Below, piece by piece: positions 1-6,938 of a stretch of DNA of 64,000 bases. Under the pieces are notes generated by a model that was not told the origin of the DNA, searched no databases, and saw nothing but the letters and a program-made list of their open reading frames with translations. Every line of letters begins with the position of its first letter. The stretch's first letter is position 1. The position numbers and the translations under genes are program-made. Source of the stretch: an uncultured Eggerthella sp. Lineage in GTDB: Bacteria > Actinomycetota > Coriobacteriia > Coriobacteriales > Eggerthellaceae. Location: assembly GCA_900542065.1 (NCBI GenBank), contig UQLU01000001.1, positions 124,001 to 188,000 of the forward strand. Direction: 5' to 3'.

Positions 1-1
1 A

Positions 2-460
2 AAGAGTAATACTGGACCTATCACTTCAAGTGGAGTTGTGCATCGAGGGATCAGTGCGTTCGGTAAAACGTTTCAAGATGTGCTTACCAAGGTACAAGAC
101 GCTTTCGCTTCTATTCCTTTGTGGGTAGGTGTGATTTGGAATATTTTCTTAGTTTTGTTTCTTGCGCTTGGTATAGCTGGATGCATATCTGCAATGCTAG
201 ATCCTGCTGGTTCGGGCTTAGAGGCATATCCTTTTTGGTATAGAGCTTATGGTTGTATGGGCTTTGTCGGCATAAGTTGGATGTCGATTACCTATGTCTT
301 ATCCGACAAGCGATTGCTTTTTAGGAAGTTACCTAGGACAAAAAGGTTTTCTTTTATGATGCGAGTTCTCATTTTTGCTATCGGAATCCCTTGTGCTTTA
401 GCGCTCGTATTTGTATTTTTAACTTTGCTGATAATGCCGCCAGTAGTTACCTGGTCGTAG
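2..460 (+). CDS. Hypothetical membrane protein, 5'-truncated by window start
   Basis: The reading frame is open to the left edge, so this is the C-terminal part of a longer protein; a GTG at 38 is an internal possibility. The visible 152 residues hold about three hydrophobic segments (around LWVGVIWNIFLVLFLALGI, then GCMGFVGISWMSITYVL, then a C-terminal stretch before PPVVTWS). A short basic loop (RKLPRTKRF) lies between the second and third segments. I do not recognise the family. It ends about 300 bp before infC and is not part of that operon. Function unknown; only membrane location is supported. Confidence 0.6.
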   Translation, partial: KSNTGPITSSGVVHRGISAFGKTFQDVLTKVQDAFASIPLWVGVIWNIFLVLFLALGIAGCISAMLDPAGSGLEAYPFWYRAYGCMGFVGISWMSITYVLSDKRLLFRKLPRTKRFSFMMRVLIFAIGIPCALALVFVFLTLLIMPPVVTWS

Positions 461-540
461 GGTTGTCTGAGAGAGTTTGGCTTAATGTATGCCTGGCTAG
501 ATGAAAACTCTATTTTCAATAAAAAATTTTGTGAACATCC

Positions 541-568
541 TTTACAGCGTTAAAGAGAATGGTATTAT
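541..568 (+). promoter_or_regulatory. Putative infC operon promoter
   Basis: TTTACA at 541-546 and TATTAT at 563-568 are separated by 16 bp, close to a sigma-70 type promoter. Transcription would begin near 575 and give a leader of about 195 nt before infC. Seen by eye; no start-site data. Confidence 0.45.
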
Positions 569-675
569 ATACAAGCTGTTTTCAAGAGAAGCGTATAGCT
601 TCCACCTGGTTCGGCGCATGATTGCTGCTGATGGGTTATATGAATAAGTTCTCGATAATTCGAGTATTCGTGTGG

Positions 676-705
676 CCTGCAATCGTGTGATGTGCAGGTT
701 TTTTT
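676..705 (+). terminator. Attenuator-like hairpin in infC leader
   Basis: CCTGCA (676-681) pairs with TGCAGG (693-698) and is followed by seven T residues (699-705), the form of an intrinsic terminator. It lies inside the predicted leader of infC-rpmI-rplT, about 65 nt before the start codon. Leaders of this operon are autoregulated in several bacteria (L20 or IF3 binding), so this may be a conditional terminator. A second small hairpin, CTCGA-TAAT-TCGAG (651-664), lies just upstream. Confidence 0.55.
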
Positions 706-770
706 ATGCAGCAGGTTATTTGAGTTTGTGCATGGTAGCACCGGATCGATGAAAGAAGGAGGTGGGCACC

Positions 771-1325
771 ATAGCAGCTCAGGAACCAAGGCTCAATGAA
801 GCCATTAAGGTTAAGGAATGCCGTTTGATTGCCTACGACGGATCCCAATTGGGAATTTTTCCTATTGAGCAGGCTCAGCGCATCGCCGATAACGAGGGTT
901 ACGATCTGGTAGAGATCGCACCTCAGGCAAAGCCACCTGTTTGCCGCATTATGGACTATGGAAAGTTTAAGTATGACCAGGCCATTAAGGCAAAGCAGGC
1001 TCGCAAGAATCAGAGCAAGATTGAAACTAAGGAAATGAAGTTTCGCCCCAAAATTGATATTGGGGATTACACCACCAAGAAGAAGCACGTTATGCGATTC
1101 TTGGCAGCTGGTTCTAAGGTGAAGATTACGATTATGTTCCGTGGTCGTGAAATGTCTCACCCAGAACAAGGTTTAAGCATCCTTGAGCGTCTTGCTGATG
1201 ACTTGAAGGACGTTGCGGTTATTGAAAACCAACCAAAGATGGAAGGCCGCAACATGCATATGCTTATTGCTCCGTTGCCAACGACGGTTAAGAAAAAGAA
1301 GGAAGAACAGGGAAAGGACAACTAA
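771..1325 (+). CDS. infC: Translation initiation factor IF-3, probable ATA start
   Basis: IF-3 binds the 30S subunit, prevents premature 50S joining and checks the initiator tRNA-start codon pairing. The N-domain carries [18 protein letters not shown] and the family signature around [14 protein letters not shown]; the C-domain has [17 protein letters not shown] and [18 protein letters not shown] at 762 overlaps the Shine-Dalgarno run AAGGAGG (755-761) and cannot be used well, whereas ATA at 771 lies at ideal spacing. IF-3 genes are known to use rare start codons (AUU in E. coli) so that IF-3 represses its own translation; ATA here fits that logic. The product would be 184 residues. The stop overlaps the rpmI start (TAATG). 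Confidence 0.93.
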   Translation: MAAQEPRLNEAIKVKECRLIAYDGSQLGIFPIEQAQRIADNEGYDLVEIAPQAKPPVCRIMDYGKFKYDQAIKAKQARKNQSKIETKEMKFRPKIDIGDYTTKKKHVMRFLAAGSKVKITIMFRGREMSHPEQGLSILERLADDLKDVAVIENQPKMEGRNMHMLIAPLPTTVKKKKEEQGKDN

Positions 1326-1522
1326 TGCCCAAGATGAAGACTCATCGCGGCACCGCAAAGCGTTTCCGCGTTACCGGTTCCGGTAAGATTATGCGCTCCA
1401 AGGCATACAAGTCTCACATCATGACCAAGAAAAGCCAGAAGCGTAAGCGTAATTTCCGTCACGAAACTGAGGTTGCAACTGCTGACAACAAAGTAATCGC
1501 TCGCAACCTTGGTCTTCGCTAG
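1325..1522 (+). CDS. rpmI: 50S ribosomal protein L35
   Basis: A 65-residue basic protein with the L35 pattern: [20 protein letters not shown] at the N-terminus and a Lys/Arg-rich centre ([10 protein letters not shown]). L35 is a small component of the large ribosomal subunit. The ATG shares a base with the infC stop codon, and AAAGGA just upstream serves as the ribosome site, so translation is probably coupled to infC. Full length for the family. Confidence 0.96.
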   Translation: MPKMKTHRGTAKRFRVTGSGKIMRSKAYKSHIMTKKSQKRKRNFRHETEVATADNKVIARNLGLR

Positions 1523-1540
1523 TAAAAGGAGGAACACAGT

Positions 1541-1894
1541 ATGCCTCGTGTAAAGCGTGCAGTTAACGCCCACAAGAAGCGCCGCACCGTTCTTAACCGT
1601 GCAAAGGGCTATTATGGCGCAAAGTCTCGTTCTTATCGTGCTGCTAAAGAGCAGGTACAGCATTCTTTGCAGTACCAGTATCGTGATCGTCGCGCAAAGA
1701 AGCGTGAGATTCGTCGTCTCTGGATTACTCGTATCAATGCTGCTGCTCGCATCAATGGTCTTTCTTATTCCGTATTTATGAACGGTTTGAAGAAGGCTGG
1801 CGTTGAGTTGGATCGTAAGGTTCTTTCCGATATGGCTATTAACGATCCTGACGCATTTGCAGCATTGGCTGAAGTTGCTAAGAAGGCTCTGTAA
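1541..1894 (+). CDS. rplT: 50S ribosomal protein L20
   Basis: L20 binds 23S rRNA and is needed early in 50S assembly; in some bacteria it also represses the infC-rpmI-rplT operon by binding leader or intergenic RNA. The 117 residues match L20 throughout: [33 protein letters not shown], and [21 protein letters not shown] strong ribosome site (AAGGAGG) precedes the ATG. It is the last gene of the operon and is followed by a strong terminator. Confidence 0.97.
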   Translation: MPRVKRAVNAHKKRRTVLNRAKGYYGAKSRSYRAAKEQVQHSLQYQYRDRRAKKREIRRLWITRINAAARINGLSYSVFMNGLKKAGVELDRKVLSDMAINDPDAFAALAEVAKKAL

Positions 1895-1978
1895 TTACTG
1901 GACTTTTGGGAAAGCTTTTAGTTTTGCCAAGTAGTCAGTAATTGTCTTGGAAAAGACATACTTCACTTCAAATTGTAA

Positions 1979-2009
1979 GAAAGCTCGCCTAAGCGAGCTT
2001 TCTTTTTTT
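1979..2009. terminator. Intrinsic terminator after rplT
   Basis: GAAAGCTCGC (1979-1988), loop CTAA, GCGAGCTTTC (1993-2002), then seven T. A perfect 10-bp stem. It ends infC-rpmI-rplT and lies directly downstream of the convergent small gene at 2016-2243, so it may serve both strands. Confidence 0.9.
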
Positions 2010-2015
2010 GTGTAA

Positions 2016-2243
2016 CTACCTCCAGGGATCTTCTTCGAACTTCAAATCCTTAAGCGTTCCGTCATGATAGTCCGAATAAGGATCATATAAGTCATCGTCT
2101 TCGTTTGCGCTTCTTATAGAGGGCTTTAATGGTTTGGTTGGCTTTGAGGATTTTTTTGTTTTTGATAATTTGGATTTAAGTGGTTTGCTGCTTGGTTTCA
2201 ATGTGTAACGTTTAGTTGATTTTTCGCTATTATAAGTATCCAT
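2016..2243 (-). CDS. Small basic hypothetical protein
   Basis: A 75-residue protein, very rich in Lys and Ser in its first 50 residues (repeated K-P-S/K-P-L-K elements) and acidic with Tyr and Asp at the end (DDDLYDPYSDYHDG). No domain recognised. It is convergent to rplT, shares its terminator region, and no other gene explains this stretch. The ribosome site is weak. Composition suggests a disordered, nucleic-acid- or ribosome-associated protein, which is inference only. Confidence 0.5.
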   Translation of the reverse strand: MDTYNSEKSTKRYTLKPSSKPLKSKLSKTKKSSKPTKPLKPSIRSANEDDDLYDPYSDYHDGTLKDLKFEEDPWR

Positions 2244-2330
2244 GAGTTTCGCTTTTCTTTAACAATAAGAAGTGAACGTATTACTTTGTTTAAGGTATCA
2301 AATTATAAACTGAGTAGTGATTGTTATCAC

Positions 2331-2357
2331 GATATGACTTTTACTTGGATATGACTT
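2331..2357. repeat. Direct repeat upstream of trigger-factor-like gene
   Basis: GATATGACTT occurs at 2331-2340 and again at 2348-2357 (17-bp period), preceded by the small palindrome GTGAT-TGTT-ATCAC ending at 2330. The repeats lie 47-73 bp before the ATG at 2404, where promoter elements or a regulator site would be expected. No regulator recognised. Confidence 0.4.
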
Positions 2358-2403
2358 GCTGGATGTATACAGACCGTAGTCAATGAGGTAAGAAAGGACG
2401 CCA

Positions 2404-3456
2404 ATGAAGGTTGAAGTAATTTCAAAAGATGGGGAAGAAGTACGTTTGCTGGCTACGGCGGATGCTGATGAAATGGAGCGTGCTTTTACCGATGGCTTGG
2501 ATGCTTTTATCCTGCAATACAATTTAAATACACTTAAAGGAGAATCCGCTTACGACAAAATCGTAAACACCCTTCCTCAGGAAGAAGCTGACCAAGTTAT
2601 TTATTCTTCAGTAGTTAACTTTCTTGTTCCTTTTGCTATATCTGAATACGGCAAAGCTCCTTTGGCTACGTATGATATTTCCTCAGAGGAAGTTCCTGCA
2701 TCAGGCAAGCCTTTTGCTTTCCAGCTTACGTTCTTGGAAAAACCTCATTTTGAACTTTCAACCTACGAGCCTGCTACCGTATCTATTTCCGCTAAGCCCG
2801 AAGTACAAGAAAGTGATATCGAAGAGCAAATGCTTATGCTTGCTCGTCAGATTGCGGCAGCTCAGCAAAATGAAGATCCTAATTCAGAAAAGCTTGTTGT
2901 CCCAGCTGTTACTGATACGTGGGTAAAAGAAAATTTCGGTGATTCTAATATCAATACCGTAGATGATCTGCGTGAGCGCTTCCGCGCAACCTCAGAAGAA
3001 GAACTTGCTCTTCGTTACGAGCAGCTTAAGATGGCTGCAGCTATGGAAGCTTACGTTGATCGTTTCACGGGCTCAGTTTCAGAAAAAATGCTTTCTGCTA
3101 TGACGCAGGAATTGTTCGAAACTTTGGTTTCTGACTTGATTAGTGAAGGAACCAATTTTGAAGAATTCGCAAAACAACAAGGCTTAACAGAAGATGAGGT
3201 AAAGGATTCTCTTTCTGCTCAAGCTGAAAGCCAGCTTATTCAAGGCTTCATTTTGGATGCTATTTTCGCTCACGAACAAATTGTTTTGCAGCCTACCGAT
3301 TTACTGCAAGCATTAAAGAATATTGCGCCAGGTAAGGAAGAGGAGACCTTTGAGTCTATGCAAAAATCTGGTCGTGCTTTCTTGCTTAAGCAAAGCGCTG
3401 AGCGCATGAAGGCTGCGGAATGGATCATGGATAATACAACTTTTGTTGTTGAATAA
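2404..3456 (+). CDS. Trigger-factor-like chaperone lacking the PPIase domain
   Basis: The 350 residues follow the trigger factor plan without the central FKBP-type prolyl isomerase domain. Residues 1-145 resemble the ribosome-binding N-domain (MKVEVISKDGEEVRLLATADADEM, then the LTFLEKPHFEL strand). Residues 150-350 resemble the helical C-terminal chaperone arms (TVDDLRERFRATSEEELALR, EEFAKQQGLTEDEVKDSL). The ribosome-docking loop, normally GFRKGKxP, is not recognisable; the position reads YNLNTLKGESAYDKIV. Normal trigger factors are about 430-450 residues. This is either a divergent primary trigger factor or a paralogue that no longer binds L23. AAAGGA precedes the ATG at proper spacing. Confidence 0.8.
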   Translation: MKVEVISKDGEEVRLLATADADEMERAFTDGLDAFILQYNLNTLKGESAYDKIVNTLPQEEADQVIYSSVVNFLVPFAISEYGKAPLATYDISSEEVPASGKPFAFQLTFLEKPHFELSTYEPATVSISAKPEVQESDIEEQMLMLARQIAAAQQNEDPNSEKLVVPAVTDTWVKENFGDSNINTVDDLRERFRATSEEELALRYEQLKMAAAMEAYVDRFTGSVSEKMLSAMTQELFETLVSDLISEGTNFEEFAKQQGLTEDEVKDSLSAQAESQLIQGFILDAIFAHEQIVLQPTDLLQALKNIAPGKEEETFESMQKSGRAFLLKQSAERMKAAEWIMDNTTFVVE

Positions 3457-3499
3457 GTTATTTCGCCACGGACCTGCCAAGATACGATAAACTAGAGAA

Positions 3500-3517
3500 C
3501 TGTGAACATGTTCACAG
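3500..3517. repeat. Perfect 18-bp palindrome upstream of EF-G-like gene
   Basis: CTGTGAACATGTTCACAG is identical to its own reverse complement over all 18 bases. It sits about 100 bp before the EF-G-like start. A perfect dyad of this size suits a dimeric repressor or activator site; no cognate regulator was found in the window. Confidence 0.7.
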
Positions 3518-3531
3518 CAATCGGCCTCCTG

Positions 3532-3599
3532 TTTTGTCGATGGGCGACAAAATGGTTCAGACATAACTTCGGGTTCTGAGGGGCTAAGACGAATCCGAA
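3532..3599 (+). promoter_or_regulatory. Two tandem hairpins in the EF-G-like leader
   Basis: First: TTTTGTCG (3532-3539), loop ATGGG, CGACAAAA (3545-3552), a perfect 8-bp stem. Second: TTCGGGTTC (3568-3576) with GAATCCGAA (3591-3599), a 9-bp stem with one G-U pair and a 14-nt loop. The second hairpin ends just before the ribosome site AAGGAAG (3603-3609). Neither has a T run, so control of translation or mRNA stability is more likely than termination. Not matched to a known riboswitch. Confidence 0.5.
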
Positions 3600-3617
3600 A
3601 TGAAGGAAGTGGTATCT

Positions 3618-5678
3618 ATGGCAGCTCCCGCAACAGAGCATGTACGTAATATTGCACTTGTCGGTCAGGACGGTGCTGGTAAAACGTCGCTTGCAGAGGC
3701 AATGCTCCATATTTCAGGTAAAACTCCCCGAATGGGAACCACTCATGACGGAAAGTCTTATCTGGATTATGACGAAGAAGAAATCAGGCGTCGTTTTACT
3801 TTAGGCACTTCAATTGCTCCTATTCCTTATGGTGATGACTACAAGATTAATCTTCTTGACACTTCTGGACAGGCCGACTTCTTAGGGGACACCTTAGCTA
3901 CCATGCAAGTATGTGAGATGTGCATGTTTGTAGTTGACGCGGTAGCGGGTCCTCAAAATATGACTACTCGCTTATGGCATGAAGCAGAAGTCATGCGTAC
4001 TTCTCGTTGTGTATTCATCAATCATATCGACCGTGAAGGTGCTAACTTCGATGTAGCAATGGCTCAGCTGCACGCTCGTTTTGGTTCACGTTTGGGCGCT
4101 GTTACTATTCCTATTGGTGTCGATAGTGATTTCAAGGGTGTAATCGATATTCTTCGCATGAAAGCTCGCTATTTTGTTGACGGCGGAGAAAAAGTTGAAG
4201 ATATTCCTGAAGAATTCGCTGATGCTGCCCAGATCGCTCGTGATAAGCTTTGCGATTTAGTAGCAGAGGCTGATGATGAGCTGATGATGAAATATCTTGA
4301 TGGGGAAGAGCAGCTTTCTCAAGAAGAGCTCGAATCTCTCCTTCAAGAAGCTATTGCTCAGGAAATCTTTATTCCTGTATTCGTTGGTTCAACCATTATT
4401 GAACAGGGCATTAAGGGAATCATGGATGATATTTGCACCTATTTCCCTCATCCTCGTCATCATGGTCCCTTCTATTTGGCTGATGGTTCAGAACTTCGTG
4501 TTGATGAAACGGGCGAACCTGCAGGATTTGTCTTTAAAACCATTTCCGACCCCTTTGTTGGTCGCCTGAGTTTTATTAAGGTTCTTTCGGGATATCTTGA
4601 GCCTTCGACTGAAATGGTTAACGCTCGTACGGGCAAGAAAGAACGTCTTGGTCATATTTATGTCATGATGGGCAAAGAGCCTATGGATGTTAAGAGCGCA
4701 AAAGCTGGCGACATTGTAGTAGTTCCTAAGCTCACTGAAACCAAGACAGGCGATACCCTTTCTAAGAGTGGTTCTATCGAAGTCGATCCTTTGCCTTTGC
4801 CTGTTCCTCAGTATCCTGTTTGCGTTGTTGCCAAGAACAAAGCAGACGAAGATAAGCTCGGTACCTTCTTGGCTCGCCAGGCTGAGGTTGATCCTACCAT
4901 TCAGCTTACCCGTAATGAAGAAACTCATCAGCAGATTCTCTACACCATGGGTGATATGCAGGTGGATGTGTTACTCAACCGCCTGAAAGCTCAAACAGGG
5001 GTAGAGGTTGATCTTGTTCCTGTTCGTATTCCTTATCGTGAAACCATCACGAAGCAGGCAGAAGCTCAGGGTAGACACAAGAAGCAGACGGGCGGTTCAG
5101 GTCAGTTTGGTGATTGCTGGTTGCGTTTAGCTCCAAATCCTGGCGAAGGTTACGAGTTCAAGAATGAAGTTGTAGGCGGTCGTATTCCTAAGAATTTGAT
5201 TCCTGCTGTAGATAAGGGCGTTCAGGAAGCTATGCAAGAAGGATTCCTTGCGGGATATCCTATGGTTGATATTTGCTGCACGGTATATGACGGCTCCTAT
5301 CATTCGGTTGACTCTAATGAAATGGCCTTCAAGACCGCAGCTCGTATTGGCTTTAGAGCAGCATGTGAACAGGCAGCACCCGTTATTCTTGAACCAATGG
5401 CAGATATGAGTATTGTTGTTGGTGAAGAATATGCTGGTACCGTAATGGGTGATGTGGCAACACGTCGTGGCCGTATTGTTGGTACTGACTCTGACGATGC
5501 GGGCGATACCATCATCGTAGTTCGTGTCCCTTATGCAGAGGTAGTATCTTATACAAAAGACCTGCGTGCTATGACGCGTGGTTCTGGCACTTATTCGCTC
5601 GAGATTAATGGATATGAGCCTGCGCCTTTTGATGTTCAGCAAAAGTTAGTTGAGGAATATCAGGCATCTCGCAAGTAG
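3618..5678 (+). CDS. Elongation factor G-like GTPase (EF-G2 type)
   Basis: A 686-residue protein with the full EF-G plan: G domain, beta-barrel domain II, and domains III-V (GRHKKQTGGSGQFGDCW, GVQEAMQEGFLAGYPM, VVGEEYAGTVMGDVATRRG). The GTPase motifs are not canonical: the P-loop GQDGAGKT is intact, but G3 reads DTSGQADF instead of DTPGHVDF (the catalytic His is Gln), switch I lacks RGIT, and G4 reads NHID instead of NKxD. This matches the EF-G-like second copies of actinobacteria rather than the housekeeping FusA. The start at 3618 is preferred over 3600 because AAGGAAG lies 8 nt before it and the structured leader ends at 3599. Confidence 0.85.
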   Translation: MAAPATEHVRNIALVGQDGAGKTSLAEAMLHISGKTPRMGTTHDGKSYLDYDEEEIRRRFTLGTSIAPIPYGDDYKINLLDTSGQADFLGDTLATMQVCEMCMFVVDAVAGPQNMTTRLWHEAEVMRTSRCVFINHIDREGANFDVAMAQLHARFGSRLGAVTIPIGVDSDFKGVIDILRMKARYFVDGGEKVEDIPEEFADAAQIARDKLCDLVAEADDELMMKYLDGEEQLSQEELESLLQEAIAQEIFIPVFVGSTIIEQGIKGIMDDICTYFPHPRHHGPFYLADGSELRVDETGEPAGFVFKTISDPFVGRLSFIKVLSGYLEPSTEMVNARTGKKERLGHIYVMMGKEPMDVKSAKAGDIVVVPKLTETKTGDTLSKSGSIEVDPLPLPVPQYPVCVVAKNKADEDKLGTFLARQAEVDPTIQLTRNEETHQQILYTMGDMQVDVLLNRLKAQTGVEVDLVPVRIPYRETITKQAEAQGRHKKQTGGSGQFGDCWLRLAPNPGEGYEFKNEVVGGRIPKNLIPAVDKGVQEAMQEGFLAGYPMVDICCTVYDGSYHSVDSNEMAFKTAARIGFRAACEQAAPVILEPMADMSIVVGEEYAGTVMGDVATRRGRIVGTDSDDAGDTIIVVRVPYAEVVSYTKDLRAMTRGSGTYSLEINGYEPAPFDVQQKLVEEYQASRK

Positions 5679-5736
5679 ATTGATAAATCTAGGATTTGCT
5701 GAGCGTTAACGAGACTTTCATAGTTTATTTTTCGCA

Positions 5737-5774
5737 AACCCAGGTTTGTTCTCCTTTGATGACAGACCTGGGTT
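5737..5774 (+). terminator. Hairpin downstream of EF-G-like gene
   Basis: AACCCAGGTTTG (5737-5748) pairs with CAGACCTGGGTT (5763-5774), 12 bp with one wobble. The T tract that follows is weak (GTTTAA). It lies between convergent genes and could stop transcription from either side. Confidence 0.6.
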
Positions 5775-5847
5775 GTTTAATGCAAAGCTTGTTTGTTTTG
5801 ATTGTAAGATTCTGGCTGATAAAGCTTCTTTGCTTAATTCCGCTTTA

Positions 5848-6825
5848 TTAAGAAATTAAAGAAGGATCGAAGAGCACATTTAAATCGACATTTGCCTGAA
5901 TGCCCGAAACGCTTCCTGTTGATGTGTATTGCCACATAACAATTGGAGTTGATGTTGTGGGTACTGTGTCGTTATATTCGGCATACCAAATGTCTTCTTT
6001 AAGGCTGCCTAGATCATAGCGTGCTAAATCATGCTGATTTCCATACACCAATGTTGAATATCCTGCTTGTTTAATGCGATTGCAAAAAGCTTCTGCATTC
6101 TTTGTGCACTGTTCTGCGCTTAAATTATTGGCTCGTGCATTATGGTTCGGCATGTCTTCAAGGTCATAAGCAATAGGGCAAGTAACATTCATTCCTTCGA
6201 TAAGCTGTAATACGTATTCAGCTTCTTCTATTGCTTCATCTTCAGTAACTGCCTGAGAAAAGAAATACACACCGAAGGGAACTCCTGCTGCTTGAGCGCC
6301 GTCTGCATTAGAGTAAAACGTTTCATCCGCAAACATATTTCCCTGGGTGTAACCACGGCTTCCACAACGAATCATTGCGAAATCGATACCATCATTTGCT
6401 ACCGCATTCCAATCAATAGTGCCCTGATGGCTCGATACATCAATACCCGTCTTAGAGGTTATTTGTCCAGCTTGTTGGTATACCATGCGTCCATTTTCTT
6501 GCGTTAGGTTATTCCAATCATAATCGCGTGAATGGCTGCAACTTTGAATTCCAATAGTAAGAAGAATAATGAGGGCAAGGATTCCTATAACGAGTGCTAC
6601 TAATTTCGTTGGAAATGGTTGTGATTTGGTAGAGTAGGTAGCGCTATAGGGGCGTGAGGTAGTTTTCGTTTTCGATGTTGAATAGCTCTTACGCGAATAA
6701 GAATTATAGACATGGGGAGTGTGAGAGCGCTGAGCATGTGAGCTTGCGCGATGTTTAGCCGTAGTCCTTCTAGTTGATCTACTAGAGGTTTGTGGCGAAT
6801 GTTTCTTGTTTCGATACGATGTCAT
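5848..6825 (-). CDS. Membrane-anchored GH25 lysozyme (muramidase)
   Basis: 325 residues. Residues 1-72 are a Ser/Thr/Arg/Lys/His-rich cytoplasmic tail, 74-95 a single membrane segment (LVALVIGILALIILLTIGI), and from about 127 a GH25 domain. GH25 signatures are GIDVSSHQG at the start of the barrel (catalytic-site Asp129), MIRCGSRGYT, FGVYFFS, the DLE triad at 221-223, and the closing MWQYTSTGSVSGI. GH25 enzymes cut the MurNAc-GlcNAc bond of peptidoglycan. The topology places the domain outside the cell, so it probably works in wall turnover. It stands alone, divergent from glmS. Confidence 0.93.
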   Translation of the reverse strand: MTSYRNKKHSPQTSSRSTRRTTAKHRASSHAQRSHTPHVYNSYSRKSYSTSKTKTTSRPYSATYSTKSQPFPTKLVALVIGILALIILLTIGIQSCSHSRDYDWNNLTQENGRMVYQQAGQITSKTGIDVSSHQGTIDWNAVANDGIDFAMIRCGSRGYTQGNMFADETFYSNADGAQAAGVPFGVYFFSQAVTEDEAIEEAEYVLQLIEGMNVTCPIAYDLEDMPNHNARANNLSAEQCTKNAEAFCNRIKQAGYSTLVYGNQHDLARYDLGSLKEDIWYAEYNDTVPTTSTPIVMWQYTSTGSVSGIQANVDLNVLFDPSLIS

Positions 6826-6938
6826 GTGCTGATTGTATCAGTGATTAGGTATCTGTTGGCTTTCTGTTACAACTCTACGATAGAATACAAAGGTTATAAC
6901 TTTTATAGTTTCCTCCCAATGTGATAGGAGTTAATTGT

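Noticed and set aside
618..647. Nine-codon leader peptide in the infC leader
   Set aside because: No ribosome site and no run of diagnostic codons, so nothing supports translation-based attenuation.
636..1169. Long minus-strand frame opposite infC
   Set aside because: Shadow of a certain gene; composition and lack of similarity argue against it.
5127..5642. 171-codon minus-strand frame inside the EF-G-like gene
   Set aside because: Mirror frame of a conserved coding region.
6826..6938. glmS ribozyme upstream of glmS
   Set aside because: The gap is about 110 bp and none of the conserved ribozyme core elements were recognisable.
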